NCBI GenBank assembly: GCA_019746975.1
Contig: JAIERK010000058.1
Location: 1 to 58,595, forward strand
Direction of reading: 5' to 3'
DNA from: Candidatus Obscuribacterales bacterium
GTDB lineage: Bacteria; Cyanobacteriota; Vampirovibrionia; Obscuribacterales; Obscuribacteraceae
DNA length: 58,595 nt
Within the stretch, counting starts at the first letter, position 1. Each line of letters opens with the position of its first letter. The notes below the pieces were generated by a model, which searched no databases, was not told the DNA's origin, and was given only the letters and a program-made list of their open reading frames with translations. This document shows, piece by piece, positions 45,713-54,510 of the stretch. The translations under genes and the position numbers were made by a program.

Positions 45713-45964
45713 AAGTTCAGGTTTCAAAATAATCAATTCGCGCTTATTGGCGCAGACAAGAATGAACCCCAGCGCAACACCGGTGAAGAAACCAACTTTA
45801 GCATCAACTTTTTGACTGGACGAATGAAGGTAGCGTCAGTCGTCCCAATGGAAGAGTTTAAGAGCCAGACCAGCTGGTCAAAGTTTAGACTCAACAAGTT
45901 GCGAACGATGAGCAGTTTCAAAACTCTCTACGACTGGCAGCCACAGCCGGGTTTGTACCTCTAA
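45713..45964 (+). pseudogene. C-terminal gene remnant
   Basis: An 83-codon open frame that starts right after a stop (45710-45712), has no start codon at its head, and reads as the natural C-terminus of a larger beta-rich protein: FQNNQFALIGADKNEPQRNT, ETNFSINFLTGRMKVASVV, then KLRTMSSFKTLYDWQPQPGL. The closing W-x-P-x-P-G-L-Y-L is a familiar ending of secreted or surface hypothetical proteins. The upstream frames contain stops, so this is most likely a decayed gene. The remainder of the 45481-46329 gap holds one repeat fragment (46081-46114) and nothing else recognised. Confidence 0.6.
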
Positions 45965-46080
45965 GGTTCTAACAGTCACCTGATCGTTTTTTGGACGCTA
46001 AACAATGTTTTCAGGTTAGTTGTTACTCGCCAACCTGTATTAAAACGGTATGGGTCGTAAGGTCCAAGTTGAGATTTTGA

Positions 46081-46114
46081 AGAACGCCCTGCGGAGCGCC
46101 GGCACCGAGCATGA
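46081..46114 (+). repeat. Fragment of the 81-bp interspersed repeat
   Basis: GCGGAGCGCCGGCACCGAGC followed by ATG matches the head of the family at 31079 and 31161 but lacks one arm of the internal hairpin, so it looks like a deletion derivative. It shows the family is dispersed over at least 15 kb. Confidence 0.65.
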
Positions 46115-46329
46115 GTGGCCTCGACAGAAACGAAGCGATAATGTGCAATCAATAAGCCGTCGACACTGGTGCTCCCGCGGGACAAGTTAGTATGGACATA
46201 TTGTGAACCAGCGAACTAGAGCAGCTCCTGAGCAAAACAAAACAACCAGACAAGTACCGTTGAATTCAACAGTGCTTCTCGAAATTTCAGCCTTACCATC
46301 GAATAGCTGGACAGAGAGGAGCACAAGAT

Positions 46330-47226
46330 ATGGGATTCGAGATTTCTACACCAGGGGAACAACGGGTTAAGGATAGAGTGAGCGAAGGAGCCGCTCACTC
46401 TTTGTTTGAAGACGCATATAAGGAAAGTTTCAAAGTCGCCGGATCGATCGGACGAGTGGCAGCTCTCACGGCGGGAGGCACCGCAGCTGGTGCACTAGAG
46501 GAAATCGCAAATGATCCATCTGGCACCGCATGTAAGGCAAGCGCAATGATTGCCAGCGGTCTAGCTGTGGGAGCTACGTCCGCACTATTCAACCCGGCAG
46601 TAGCAGCCGCTGCCGGAGCCACAATGACCGGTTTATGGGCGTGGGAAAACCTCAATCCGTACGATGAAGACAATAGAAATAAGTATTCACAGATAGGCAA
46701 TTCCGTACGAGAGACCTGGGCGAAAGACGACAGTGCTGTTTTCAGCAAAAACTTCGAAGCCATAAAACAATGCACCGGTCCAATCGCTCTCGACGTCGGT
46801 CTGATGGCGTTAACTCCTCATGTCGTCAACTTTGGAGCAAGGCACACATCTAATTTTGCAAAGGACTTTAAGGTCAATATACAAGCCACTAAACTTTGCC
46901 CGGTAGATCTGATTAACGTTCGGCATCCTCTCACCACATTCAGTATCGCCGATATTAACTTCTTCAGTACTCGCCACGGTAAGGTACGAGTAAGCAAGGG
47001 TCCACAGGAGACTATCGACGCAAGATTAGCCGCTATGGATGAGGGGCAGAGAATCAGTCGAAAGGTCGAACAAAAGGTCGAACAAACAAATCACAAGCGA
47101 GTCGAGCAAACTTCTCCCAAAGAGTGGCATGACATTATCCTAGCGCCAGATGTCAAAGTACGCCGCCATCTAGAACCAAGGTCATTCTGGTCCGAATCCA
47201 AATTCTCCTATCCCGTCGGTCACTGA
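46330..47226 (+). CDS. Hypothetical protein with Ala/Gly-rich hydrophobic centre
   Basis: A 298-residue protein of no known family. Residues about 33-110 contain Ala/Gly-rich hydrophobic stretches (VAALTAGGTAAGALEEIAND, LAVGATSALFNPAVAAAAGA) that could enter a membrane or form a soluble helical bundle. The second half is polar, with VRHPLTTFSIADINFFSTRH and a Lys/Glu/Gln region (RKVEQKVEQTNHKRVEQT). GAGGAG lies upstream of ATG, so the start is sound. The pattern of a Gly/Ala hydrophobic core next to a variable polar end is seen in some secreted effectors, but nothing here proves that. It stands alone, before the thioredoxin-like gene. Confidence 0.68.
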   Translation: MGFEISTPGEQRVKDRVSEGAAHSLFEDAYKESFKVAGSIGRVAALTAGGTAAGALEEIANDPSGTACKASAMIASGLAVGATSALFNPAVAAAAGATMTGLWAWENLNPYDEDNRNKYSQIGNSVRETWAKDDSAVFSKNFEAIKQCTGPIALDVGLMALTPHVVNFGARHTSNFAKDFKVNIQATKLCPVDLINVRHPLTTFSIADINFFSTRHGKVRVSKGPQETIDARLAAMDEGQRISRKVEQKVEQTNHKRVEQTSPKEWHDIILAPDVKVRRHLEPRSFWSESKFSYPVGH

Positions 47227-47362
47227 GTTGTAATAACTCATGCGCTTGATTCTAGCTTCGCAGAAGATCAAATCGCGTAGACCACGCAATTAATCAAGTG
47301 ACGACCATACGTCGAGTGTTTGCGGTAAAATGTTGCTCCGCTTGTTTATAGAGAGGTGCGAG

Positions 47363-47950
47363 ATGGTATTAACGTGCTCTACGATGCTTTCATTGGGGAC
47401 AAAAGCCCCTGAGTTCTCACTCAAGGACGTTGTCACCGACAAGATGATTTCCAATTCGACGTTCGACTCGAAGAAACTGTTGCTGGTGATGTTCATTTGC
47501 AAGCATTGCCCGTATGTGGTGCACATCCAGTCGGAGCTTGCGAAATTTTCTTCGGATTATGAATCGAAGGACATCGGTATCGTCGGGATTTCGAGTAACG
47601 ATGCCGATAGCTACCCGGACGATTCGCCGGAGAAGTTGAAGGAATATGCTCAACAAATGAATTTCAAATTTCCTCTTCTCTTTGATGAAACACAGGATGT
47701 GGCAAAGCGCTACACGGCGGCTTGCACACCGGACTTCTTCTTGTTCGACAAAGATCGCAAGCTTGTCTATCGTGGACAATTTGACGACAGCAGAAAGAGC
47801 AATTCAGAGCCGGTAAATGGAAAAGATCTCCGTGCGGCGATGGATGCGGCTCTGTCTGACAAAGCGATTCCGTCGGAACAAAAGCCTAGCACCGGATGTA
47901 ATATCAAATGGAAAGCCGGCAACGAACCTCCATACTTTGGAGTCCAATAG
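47363..47950 (+). CDS. Thioredoxin-fold (AhpC/TSA-Redoxin) protein
   Basis: A 195-residue peroxiredoxin/thioredoxin-like protein without signal peptide. The N-terminal SLGTKAPEFSLKDVV is the usual entry into the fold, and the active site is FICKHCPYVVH, a C-x-x-C thioredoxin-type pair. A cis-Pro-like region follows (YTAACTPDFFLFDKDRKL). This group (thioredoxin family, C-K-H-C-P) is widespread in cyanobacteria and proteobacteria and is thought to reduce disulfides or peroxides. The start at ATG 47363 follows AGAGG; the frame extends 11 codons upstream without a site. Confidence 0.9.
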   Translation: MVLTCSTMLSLGTKAPEFSLKDVVTDKMISNSTFDSKKLLLVMFICKHCPYVVHIQSELAKFSSDYESKDIGIVGISSNDADSYPDDSPEKLKEYAQQMNFKFPLLFDETQDVAKRYTAACTPDFFLFDKDRKLVYRGQFDDSRKSNSEPVNGKDLRAAMDAALSDKAIPSEQKPSTGCNIKWKAGNEPPYFGVQ

Positions 47951-48018
47951 CGTCACTTTGTGTTTCGAGTGTTTCCGAGAATTCTGGAAGCGCACTTTCG
48001 AATAGCACCGTATTTGGT

Positions 48019-49518
48019 CTATTGAGTTGCTTTCTCTATTTTCGCGAGGCGCGCTTTGATGCGATTTGCTCTAATAATATAGTCGGTTCCTAACCCCATC
48101 TGCTCAGCAATTTGGAGATGTCTTTTGCATTGTTCGATATTGTCAGCATCGAGATAACCTTCGGCTAGCATTATGTGCGTCTGTGCAAATGGAAAGCCTT
48201 TGTCGGCGTACGATTCCTTTGATATGCTGCCTAAGGACTTCTCCGCCTCGTCCATCATCCCCAATCTCGAGCAGAGGCGCGCCAGCCGAAGTCTCCCGGC
48301 ACCATGAGAAAACGAGTAGGACTTCTTCTGGTGCTCAGTATCCAACTGCATCACGGGTGGCATCGGCGTAAGCATAACAAGCGTGCGAAGCATCTTGAGC
48401 CCAGCCGAACTATTGTTATCAACCATCTCGTCAGCCGTTAGATTCGTATAGTGCTCGATAATCAATTGCTTTTCAAATCTCGTAGCATTATTCGGTAAGA
48501 GCTTTTCTATAGCATTGATCATTGCTAGCTTCTGAATATCATTGAGCTTGAACTGTTTCAAATGTCCATAAATGTACTCGAGAGTTACATGACAAGAAAC
48601 TTCCTGATGCAGGTTGTCGACCGTGGAGTTCTGCTTGTAAAACCGGCTGAGTTCGATGATTTTCTCTGCCGTGTCATTCGAGAGGAAGCTTGTATCACCT
48701 TGCATGGCGCAGGCTCCTACAAAACAGAGCCATCCATCGCCAAGTCCTGATTTGAGCGGATCGATTTGCTGCAGTAGAACTAGCAAAGAGTGGGCTTCTG
48801 CCTTGCGCTTTAGAAGTACAAGATTTCGAGCCCGAACAACTAGGTTGTCGAATAGAAAGCGATATCGCTTCCCAATATCGCGCTGAAACTTCGCATCTTT
48901 AGGTAATCGACCACATACGTCGCGCATAACTTCTGCCAGTTCGTCAATCTTCTCAGCGACCAGCAGTTTGTAGGCCATGCCCTCGCAGACAGACAGGAAG
49001 TGTTCGCTCGTCGGATCAAAGAATTTCTGCGTAACATCCAACTGCTGTTTCAACGCTTCCAACATCTCCTCCCTACGGCCGAGACTGAACATCAAGTCGC
49101 CCCGACGGCGCCAATAGCGGGCTCCGATGGTTGGATCGTAGGCTTCGCCTTTCTTCAGGTCGCGCTTTACGTCGTCGAGTAATCCGCTGCATTGATCGAA
49201 GTGTCCCCACAGACGATACGCTTCGGCCTGAGCCATTAACAAATCGAGTCGCGCATCCTCACGCTTCTCGGATGATGGAAGAGCATCGATTGCTTTCTGA
49301 TAGGCATCAATTGCCTCGGAGTATCGCTTCTCGTGAAGCAATATGTTCGCTCCCCTTCCAAACATGCGCCAACTAGACTGGACACTCGCCGATGCGGGCA
49401 TCTGCGATATAGCAACGATCGCAGCTAAGAAAACCCATGCAGCTTTTCGCTTGACGTAACCCAGGTAGCGAGTCCGGACTGAGCGCGCATCAACAATCTT
49501 GTTTTGCCGATAGTTCAT
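48019..49518 (-). CDS. TPR-like helical protein with N-terminal membrane segment
   Basis: A 499-residue protein downstream of the response regulator. The N-terminus is basic (TRYLGYVKRKAA) followed by a hydrophobic stretch WVFLAAIVAISQMPASASV, probably a signal peptide. The body is helical repeats resembling TPRs: ANILLHEKRYSEAIDAYQKA, EAYRLWGHFDQCSGLLDDVK and LARLCSRLGMMDEAEKSLGS. The start is uncertain: ATG 49518 begins the signal-like part, while ATG 49572 overlaps the end of the response regulator gene by 32 bp. Same strand and tight spacing suggest it is cotranscribed with the regulator. Role unknown. Confidence 0.75.
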   Translation of the reverse strand: MNYRQNKIVDARSVRTRYLGYVKRKAAWVFLAAIVAISQMPASASVQSSWRMFGRGANILLHEKRYSEAIDAYQKAIDALPSSEKREDARLDLLMAQAEAYRLWGHFDQCSGLLDDVKRDLKKGEAYDPTIGARYWRRRGDLMFSLGRREEMLEALKQQLDVTQKFFDPTSEHFLSVCEGMAYKLLVAEKIDELAEVMRDVCGRLPKDAKFQRDIGKRYRFLFDNLVVRARNLVLLKRKAEAHSLLVLLQQIDPLKSGLGDGWLCFVGACAMQGDTSFLSNDTAEKIIELSRFYKQNSTVDNLHQEVSCHVTLEYIYGHLKQFKLNDIQKLAMINAIEKLLPNNATRFEKQLIIEHYTNLTADEMVDNNSSAGLKMLRTLVMLTPMPPVMQLDTEHQKKSYSFSHGAGRLRLARLCSRLGMMDEAEKSLGSISKESYADKGFPFAQTHIMLAEGYLDADNIEQCKRHLQIAEQMGLGTDYIIRANRIKARLAKIEKATQ

Positions 49519-49540
49519 AAAAATCGAAACACAAACGGTT

Positions 49541-50206
49541 TCATTGGGTGACAAACTTATATCCAATACCATGCACAGTTTCGATCGGACAAACTTTGCC
49601 GAGTTTCTTTCTCAGCCTGGACATGTGAACACGAACAGTGTCAGGCGAAGACTCCGACAATGACGACCAGGCTCGTTCTACGAGAAATTCGTGGCTGAAC
49701 GCCTGATTAGGGTTGAGCATCAGATATTCGAGCAGAAGAAATTCTTGACGCGTGACTTTGATCTCTTCTTGACCTATTCGAACTGCACTGCATCTAGTAT
49801 CAATCGTGATTCCGGACAGCGTGATCGATGCGTCCTTCATGGCTTGCGGTCGTCTCAAAACTGCCCTGATTCTTGCCACGAGCTCACGAATCTGAAAGGG
49901 CTTCGTCAGATAATCATCCGCTCCGCTATCGAGACCGCCTTCTTTATGCTCGGTGCTATTCATTCCGGTGAGCATGATCACAGGGGTCGGATTTCCAGCG
50001 AGCCGTAAGTTACTGAGGAATTCAATACCGGTCATTTCAGGCATCATCCAATCCAACAGGATGATGTCGTAAGTAAAGCCGTCAAGCAACGCTTTGGCAT
50101 CCACGGCACTATGCGTCTGATCCACTACATATCCATAATCAGCAAGTGTTTGGGTAATGGACGCACAAAGCGACACATCATCGTCTACAATTAGAATCTT
50201 TGTCAT
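49541..50206 (-). CDS. OmpR/PhoB-family response regulator
   Basis: A 221-residue DNA-binding response regulator. The receiver domain has the acidic pocket VDDD (Asp9, Asp10), phospho-acceptor Asp52 in ILLDWMMPEMTG, Thr80 in MLTG and Lys102 in LTKPF, all intact. The C-terminal winged helix (about 125-221) ends with DTVRVHMSRLRKKLGK and VHGIGYKF, the recognition helix and wing of the OmpR type. Its likely partner kinase is encoded divergently 153 bp away, so the shared intergenic region may be autoregulated. Confidence 0.95.
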   Translation of the reverse strand: MTKILIVDDDVSLCASITQTLADYGYVVDQTHSAVDAKALLDGFTYDIILLDWMMPEMTGIEFLSNLRLAGNPTPVIMLTGMNSTEHKEGGLDSGADDYLTKPFQIRELVARIRAVLRRPQAMKDASITLSGITIDTRCSAVRIGQEEIKVTRQEFLLLEYLMLNPNQAFSHEFLVERAWSSLSESSPDTVRVHMSRLRKKLGKVCPIETVHGIGYKFVTQ

Positions 50207-50359
50207 AGCCCGCGTCTAACTAATTATTCAGAACAACAATTTTCCCATAATAGTGACAGTTTTAACTATATCAAGCCCAAACAGGACAATAGGCCCACAA
50301 AGTCACAATTCAACGCAGTAAACTATTTGCGGACGCGCAATTTATTATCCACCTGACAA

Positions 50360-51856
50360 GTGAAGATTAGACATCAAATTATTGCCCTGCTGTGCCTGCC
50401 CATTGTCAGTCAATTGGCAACGGTGGGCTTGCTCGTGTCGACACTTGTAAGATTGGAAACCTCGGCTCAGCAGGAGACAAGCGCAAAACGCGTTGTATCG
50501 CTGGTCTACGAAATCTCCGGGACAATGGGTTCGACAATTCTAAGAACCACGGGAAGCAATCTCTTTGAAATCGCAAAACAAGGGCGCAGGGTCAGGGAGT
50601 TTGTCGAAGAGGTCGACGCAAGTAAAACGGATTTGCTGAGACTGGTAAAAGGAAATGAACGCGCAACCAAACTAGCAAAGCGTATGTGCGAACACTCAAC
50701 CCGAGTGGTAGAAGACTGGGCGGAGATGTTCACCGCCTACGACGCGAAACATGAAAAGATGTTTTTCGCCCAATTCATTACCAAGCAAGAATATCTGGAA
50801 TCGGTAAAAGCTCACCTCGATCTGATTAATCGGGATACGAAGGAGCTATTGGCGATATACGGACCAGTGGCGAAGGAGCTTACACCGAAGGCGATCGAAC
50901 AACGAGCGCAGCTAAAGACACTAATCGCAATCGCAATAGTCACCAACCTGATACTAACAGCGGTGCTCTTCTTCCTGCTTTACAAGTTTACTCTGCAGCG
51001 CGGAAGTAAGTTGATGACGCACGTGCAGACCTTCGCGACAGGAAGGGAGACATTTGCACCACTTTCCGGTACAGACGAGATCGCGGAGCTGGACCAGATC
51101 TTCTCGAAGATGTCCGAAGAGCGAAGAAAGCTGGATCAATTGAGACAGTCGATTAGAGAGATGGTCAATCACGACATGCGCTCGCCGCTAACGTCGATGA
51201 ACATCCGCCTGGAATCAGTCATTGATCGCTTCGGTCCGGAGCTTCCTCCGAAAGTTCTCGAGCACATTCGACAGGTAGCGACCGAGACACAACGACTGGC
51301 CAGGCTCGCCAACACCCTGCTCGATGTGGACAGGATGGAAGATGGGAAGCTGGACGTAAATGCAAAAACAGTGCCTATCAACGATATCGTAGTGGGTTCA
51401 ATTGCCGCGTTGACTGGTCAAGCAGAAAGGCTCAAGGTAACTCTAGAGACCGAGCTGGAGCCAAATCTGAGTGCCTATTGCGATCCGGACAGAACAATTC
51501 AAATCATCACCAACTTCCTATCCAACGCTTTGAAGTTTTCTCCCAAAGGTGGATCAACGGTCTGGATAACGGCGCATGCCATCGAAGATGACATGATTCG
51601 AATCGAGGTAATAGACCAGGGCAAAGGAATTCCGCACGACGAAGTTCAAAATCTTTTCACTAGATTCAAACAGTTGAGCCAGCCAGATGACATCCGCGCA
51701 CAAGGAAGCGGACTTGGTCTGTTCATCTGCAAGTCACTTGCAGAGGCTCAAGGAGGAGCCATCGGATATAGAGAGCGCGAAGAACCAGGTGGCTGCTTCT
51801 GGATTGAGTTGCCAGTCAACCCGTCCTCTGAAGAACAAGCGCTAATGACGCGTTAA
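50360..51856 (+). CDS. Sensor histidine kinase
   Basis: A 498-residue inner-membrane sensor. Helix 1 (about 7-27) and helix 2 (TLIAIAIVTNLILTAVLFFLLYKF, about 180-205) bracket an extracytosolic helical domain of about 150 residues that resembles a CHASE3-type four-helix bundle. A HAMP-like linker follows, then the dimerisation box NHDMRSPLTSMN with His271 as the phosphorylation site. The ATPase domain has N-box TNFLSNALKFSPKGG, G1 IDQGKGIP and G2 GSGLGLFICK. It probably phosphorylates the divergent response regulator. GTG start with only a weak ribosome-binding site. Confidence 0.93.
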   Translation: MKIRHQIIALLCLPIVSQLATVGLLVSTLVRLETSAQQETSAKRVVSLVYEISGTMGSTILRTTGSNLFEIAKQGRRVREFVEEVDASKTDLLRLVKGNERATKLAKRMCEHSTRVVEDWAEMFTAYDAKHEKMFFAQFITKQEYLESVKAHLDLINRDTKELLAIYGPVAKELTPKAIEQRAQLKTLIAIAIVTNLILTAVLFFLLYKFTLQRGSKLMTHVQTFATGRETFAPLSGTDEIAELDQIFSKMSEERRKLDQLRQSIREMVNHDMRSPLTSMNIRLESVIDRFGPELPPKVLEHIRQVATETQRLARLANTLLDVDRMEDGKLDVNAKTVPINDIVVGSIAALTGQAERLKVTLETELEPNLSAYCDPDRTIQIITNFLSNALKFSPKGGSTVWITAHAIEDDMIRIEVIDQGKGIPHDEVQNLFTRFKQLSQPDDIRAQGSGLGLFICKSLAEAQGGAIGYREREEPGGCFWIELPVNPSSEEQALMTR

Positions 51857-51975
51857 CCAATTTTCAATTTGCCGTCCTCCGGTGAAATCGCCCGACGACA
51901 CCATATATGGTTGCAGCTAGTTAAGACTCAATACACTCGCCTGCACAACTAGACACAGCGAAGATCTACAGGGAC

Positions 51976-52335
51976 CTACTCTATCAGATCGGGTCCCTGG
52001 TATTTCGGAATCACGGATTTACCACCCGGCTTCAAACTACTATCCCTGGAGGAAGGAATCTCAGTAACCTCGGGCATCTCGGCCATCATGTCTGCGAAGT
52101 CGCCACCAAGATCCGGCATCTCGGCAAATTCTAGCTCCGCTTTGGCAGCCTCTTTGGCATCTCCGTACTCGAACATGAGGTCGACAATGAAATAAGTGTT
52201 CATTAGCATGGGCGTGAACTGCTTGCGCAAGAGCTCATCGATCAAGTGCCGATCACCGCTTCGAATGCTCGGGACCCTCAACTCTTCTGCCACAAGAACC
52301 GCGGCCATCAAATGGCGCAACGAGTATTTGTCCAT
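51976..52335 (-). CDS. Small hypothetical protein, helical N-terminus and acidic/Pro tail
   Basis: A 119-residue soluble protein. AGGAG lies seven bases before ATG, which supports it as a real gene. The N-terminal 65 residues are helical and hydrophobic enough to fold (LRHLMAAVLVAEELRVPSIR, MLMNTYFIVDLMFEYGDAKE). The rest is acidic with repeated Glu-Met-Pro (FAEMPDLGGDFADMMAEMPE) and then Ser/Pro/Lys. No family recognised. It converges with the histidine kinase gene. The 52336-52568 gap holds a CTGGTA/TACCAG palindrome (52462) and a GC-rich hairpin (about 52515-52540). Confidence 0.65.
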   Translation of the reverse strand: MDKYSLRHLMAAVLVAEELRVPSIRSGDRHLIDELLRKQFTPMLMNTYFIVDLMFEYGDAKEAAKAELEFAEMPDLGGDFADMMAEMPEVTEIPSSRDSSLKPGGKSVIPKYQGPDLIE

Positions 52336-52568
52336 GTCCGGTTCTCCTTGTTTCGTCCGGCGAGAATACTGCTATCCCTGCCGCCACACTATCATACGAA
52401 ACTCTTTGGAAGGGTTGTAATGAAAATACGGTTCTTCAAGTATATCTGACATTTAAAGAAGCTGGTATCTACCAGTTCTATGTCTCCTACATATCAGCCC
52501 AGCCAGGTCCTGACAGCCAGGAGCGCGCCCGGCTCCCGGCTGCAGCAGACTTCGGCGCGATAATGCGA

Positions 52569-52778
52569 CTAAACGTTAGACCTGGAAAGCTCCCTCACAG
52601 CCGGCTCGGCGTCCCACTGAGCCTCGTACAGGATACGCGCCGGAGCAGTTGCCCATGCAATTAACTGCTTCAGTGCGGACCTTCTGCAACACCCGCAAGG
52701 AGTGAACTCGTACACCCACTCCAGAGTCGAGGAAAGCGCCACATCGCCGCTATTCTCAGCGATTCGACTAACCGCCAT
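52569..52778 (-). CDS. Possible small protein or 3' gene remnant
   Basis: A 69-residue frame with a reasonable codon pattern and a GGGG stretch just before ATG. It contains VALSSTLEWVYEFTPCGCCR and LKQLIAWATAPARILYEAQW. It reads like a short helical protein, with two adjacent Cys, or the end of one. The opposite-strand frame (52702-53028) is less protein-like. A GC-rich hairpin lies downstream at about 52515-52540. Low certainty. Confidence 0.35.
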   Translation of the reverse strand: MAVSRIAENSGDVALSSTLEWVYEFTPCGCCRRSALKQLIAWATAPARILYEAQWDAEPAVRELSRSNV

Positions 52779-52993
52779 TGCCCCCAGTGGATATAGTCGA
52801 TATCCTTCAACCGGCTACGCCGTTTTCAACAAAAAAATGTCTAAGCGCTGTAAAATAGACAAAGTTGGATATTTTTCCGATGGATGCCCAGCGCGTACTC
52901 TACTATGCGACCGATCGAAAAGGCTCACTACCTCACCGCAACACTGGATACAGAACGAGAGAAGTTGTCTAAAAGTGTCGATCAGGCGACGTT

Positions 52994-53545
52994 ATGGTGA
53001 GCGATGTCGATCGCCCGCTCGAGCTTAGTCGAGCATTGCATGTCTACACGCGCCTGGGACGGCCGGCCCTGCCCAGCGCTGCGAGCCTATTCTGGGGAAC
53101 ATTCCGCACGGGCTCGATTCCAAACATTGTCTCCACCGCTGTCCACACACCGGACATAATTGCACGACGCGCGCTGAAGCGTGTTCGCTCTGGCTTTCGA
53201 AACCCGGACGATGTCTGGAAAGAGGAGAACAGACACAGAGCGACTAAATTCGCTGAAAATGTTCACCTTTACGATTTTACCATTGCGGACCAAACACAAC
53301 GTTACGTCGGTCATTCAATTTACTTCGACCTTATCGCGTCATTTTTCAACACCGGAAAGCCGCCAACTGACTGGGACGAAGAGACCATCGTAAAGATTCC
53401 AGACGAATTCGTCGAGTGCTCTCTGGTACCATATGCGAGGTCAACACCTTACAAGCGCGAAGAGCAAAACATTTTCTTGTATAGAAAGATAACGCCACCG
53501 TGGGCGAAACTGAAAAAGAGTCGCGCGCGAAAAGAGCAGAGTTAA
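52994..53545 (+). CDS. Hypothetical protein preceding the endonuclease/phosphatase gene
   Basis: A 183-residue cytosolic-looking protein of no recognised family. ATG at 52994 has an AGGCG stretch seven bases upstream. Features are a basic N-terminal half (IIARRALKRVRSGFRNPDDV), then FAENVHLYDFTIADQTQRYV, HSIYFDLIASFFNTGKPPTD and a basic end (PPWAKLKKSRARKEQS). Its last 46 bp overlap the following gene in another frame, implying translational coupling and a joint role. A 30-codon frame just upstream (52880-52972) is not clearly coding. Confidence 0.65.
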   Translation: MVSDVDRPLELSRALHVYTRLGRPALPSAASLFWGTFRTGSIPNIVSTAVHTPDIIARRALKRVRSGFRNPDDVWKEENRHRATKFAENVHLYDFTIADQTQRYVGHSIYFDLIASFFNTGKPPTDWDEETIVKIPDEFVECSLVPYARSTPYKREEQNIFLYRKITPPWAKLKKSRARKEQS

Positions 53546-54510
53546 TCATTGTGATCAAGTTTTTCCTTTCAATATTCAAGTCAATCGTTGTTTTCCCAGC
53601 GGTCCTAGTATTGACGGTATTATCAATTGCGATCACTGCCGGATTCTTTGGTGATGTGTCACAGATCTGTGAGTTAGCCAGTCACTTTAGATACCTGTAT
53701 CTGATAGCGTTTATCCCATTTTTCCTATTCGTGGTGCTGATGCGATGCTGGAAGGCAACTTGTATCTTTCTAGCGTTCCTGCTGGCGAACACGGCAGCGT
53801 TCGTTCCATTTTATTTGCGCCTGACACCACCTCCATCGCACGCACCTGCAGAGCTCGGAGTGCTTCAACTCAATGTTTGGGGACCGAAGAATGAAAAGCA
53901 TGCAGAGGTTTTATCGCTTGTTAAAGACAAGAATCCAGACATCATAGGGGTGACTGAGATAACGCAGACCTGGGTCGATGTGCTATCCAAGGGTCTTCCG
54001 GACTACAAGTATCGCGTGATAGAGAAAAGATACGGAGGCGTTGCTCTATTCAGCAAAATCCCGCTGTCGAATGCGCATGTTATTTACTATGGCGAGATCA
54101 AGCGCCCGCGTATTGAAGCCGATATAAAGATCGGAGACAAAAAGGTCGCGATTATATTTGCCCATCCTGTCATTCCAAAAGGGAGATTCGAGAATAGAAA
54201 TGGCGAACTCGCAGAGATTGGCTCTAGCGCTTCGAAGAAGAGGGACTCCGTAGTTGTATTCGGCGATCTAAATTGCAGCCCCTGGTCATACTATTTTTGG
54301 CAACTCCTGAAAACAGCTGATCTTCAGGACACGGAAGATGGATTCGGTTTCAACCCAACGTGGTCGACTCAATTTTTATTTCCCTATATTCCAATCGATC
54401 ACTGCCTGGTATCACAGTCGTTTTCAACTCTTCAACGCACAGTCGGACCGGACATAGGGTCGGATCACTTGCCGGTTTACGTGAAGCTCGGACTCTATCC
54501 TAGTTACTAG
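53500..54510 (+). CDS. Membrane-anchored endonuclease/exonuclease/phosphatase-family protein
   Basis: A 336-residue protein. Two or three hydrophobic helices at the N-terminus (FFLSIFKSIVVFPAVLVLTV; YLYLIAFIPFFLFVVLM; FLAFLLANTAAFVPFY) precede an EEP domain from about residue 115. The domain keeps the catalytic set: LQLNVWG (Asn), DIIGVTEI (Glu), IFAHPV, VVFGDLNCSPWSYYFW (Asp/Asn) and GSDHLPVYV (Asp-His). It matches the bacterial membrane EEP group of unknown substrate (phosphodiesters or nucleic acids). The start is ambiguous: GTG 53500 overlaps the preceding gene, while GTG 53551 has a better AGAG site. The 3' end overlaps the converging HEAT-like gene by 11 bp. Confidence 0.85.
   Translation: MGETEKESRAKRAELIIVIKFFLSIFKSIVVFPAVLVLTVLSIAITAGFFGDVSQICELASHFRYLYLIAFIPFFLFVVLMRCWKATCIFLAFLLANTAAFVPFYLRLTPPPSHAPAELGVLQLNVWGPKNEKHAEVLSLVKDKNPDIIGVTEITQTWVDVLSKGLPDYKYRVIEKRYGGVALFSKIPLSNAHVIYYGEIKRPRIEADIKIGDKKVAIIFAHPVIPKGRFENRNGELAEIGSSASKKRDSVVVFGDLNCSPWSYYFWQLLKTADLQDTEDGFGFNPTWSTQFLFPYIPIDHCLVSQSFSTLQRTVGPDIGSDHLPVYVKLGLYPSY

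Noticed and set aside
52702..53028. 108-codon plus-strand frame
   Set aside because: Ser/Arg/Cys-rich, no ribosome-binding site, and overlaps the better supported gene at 52994.
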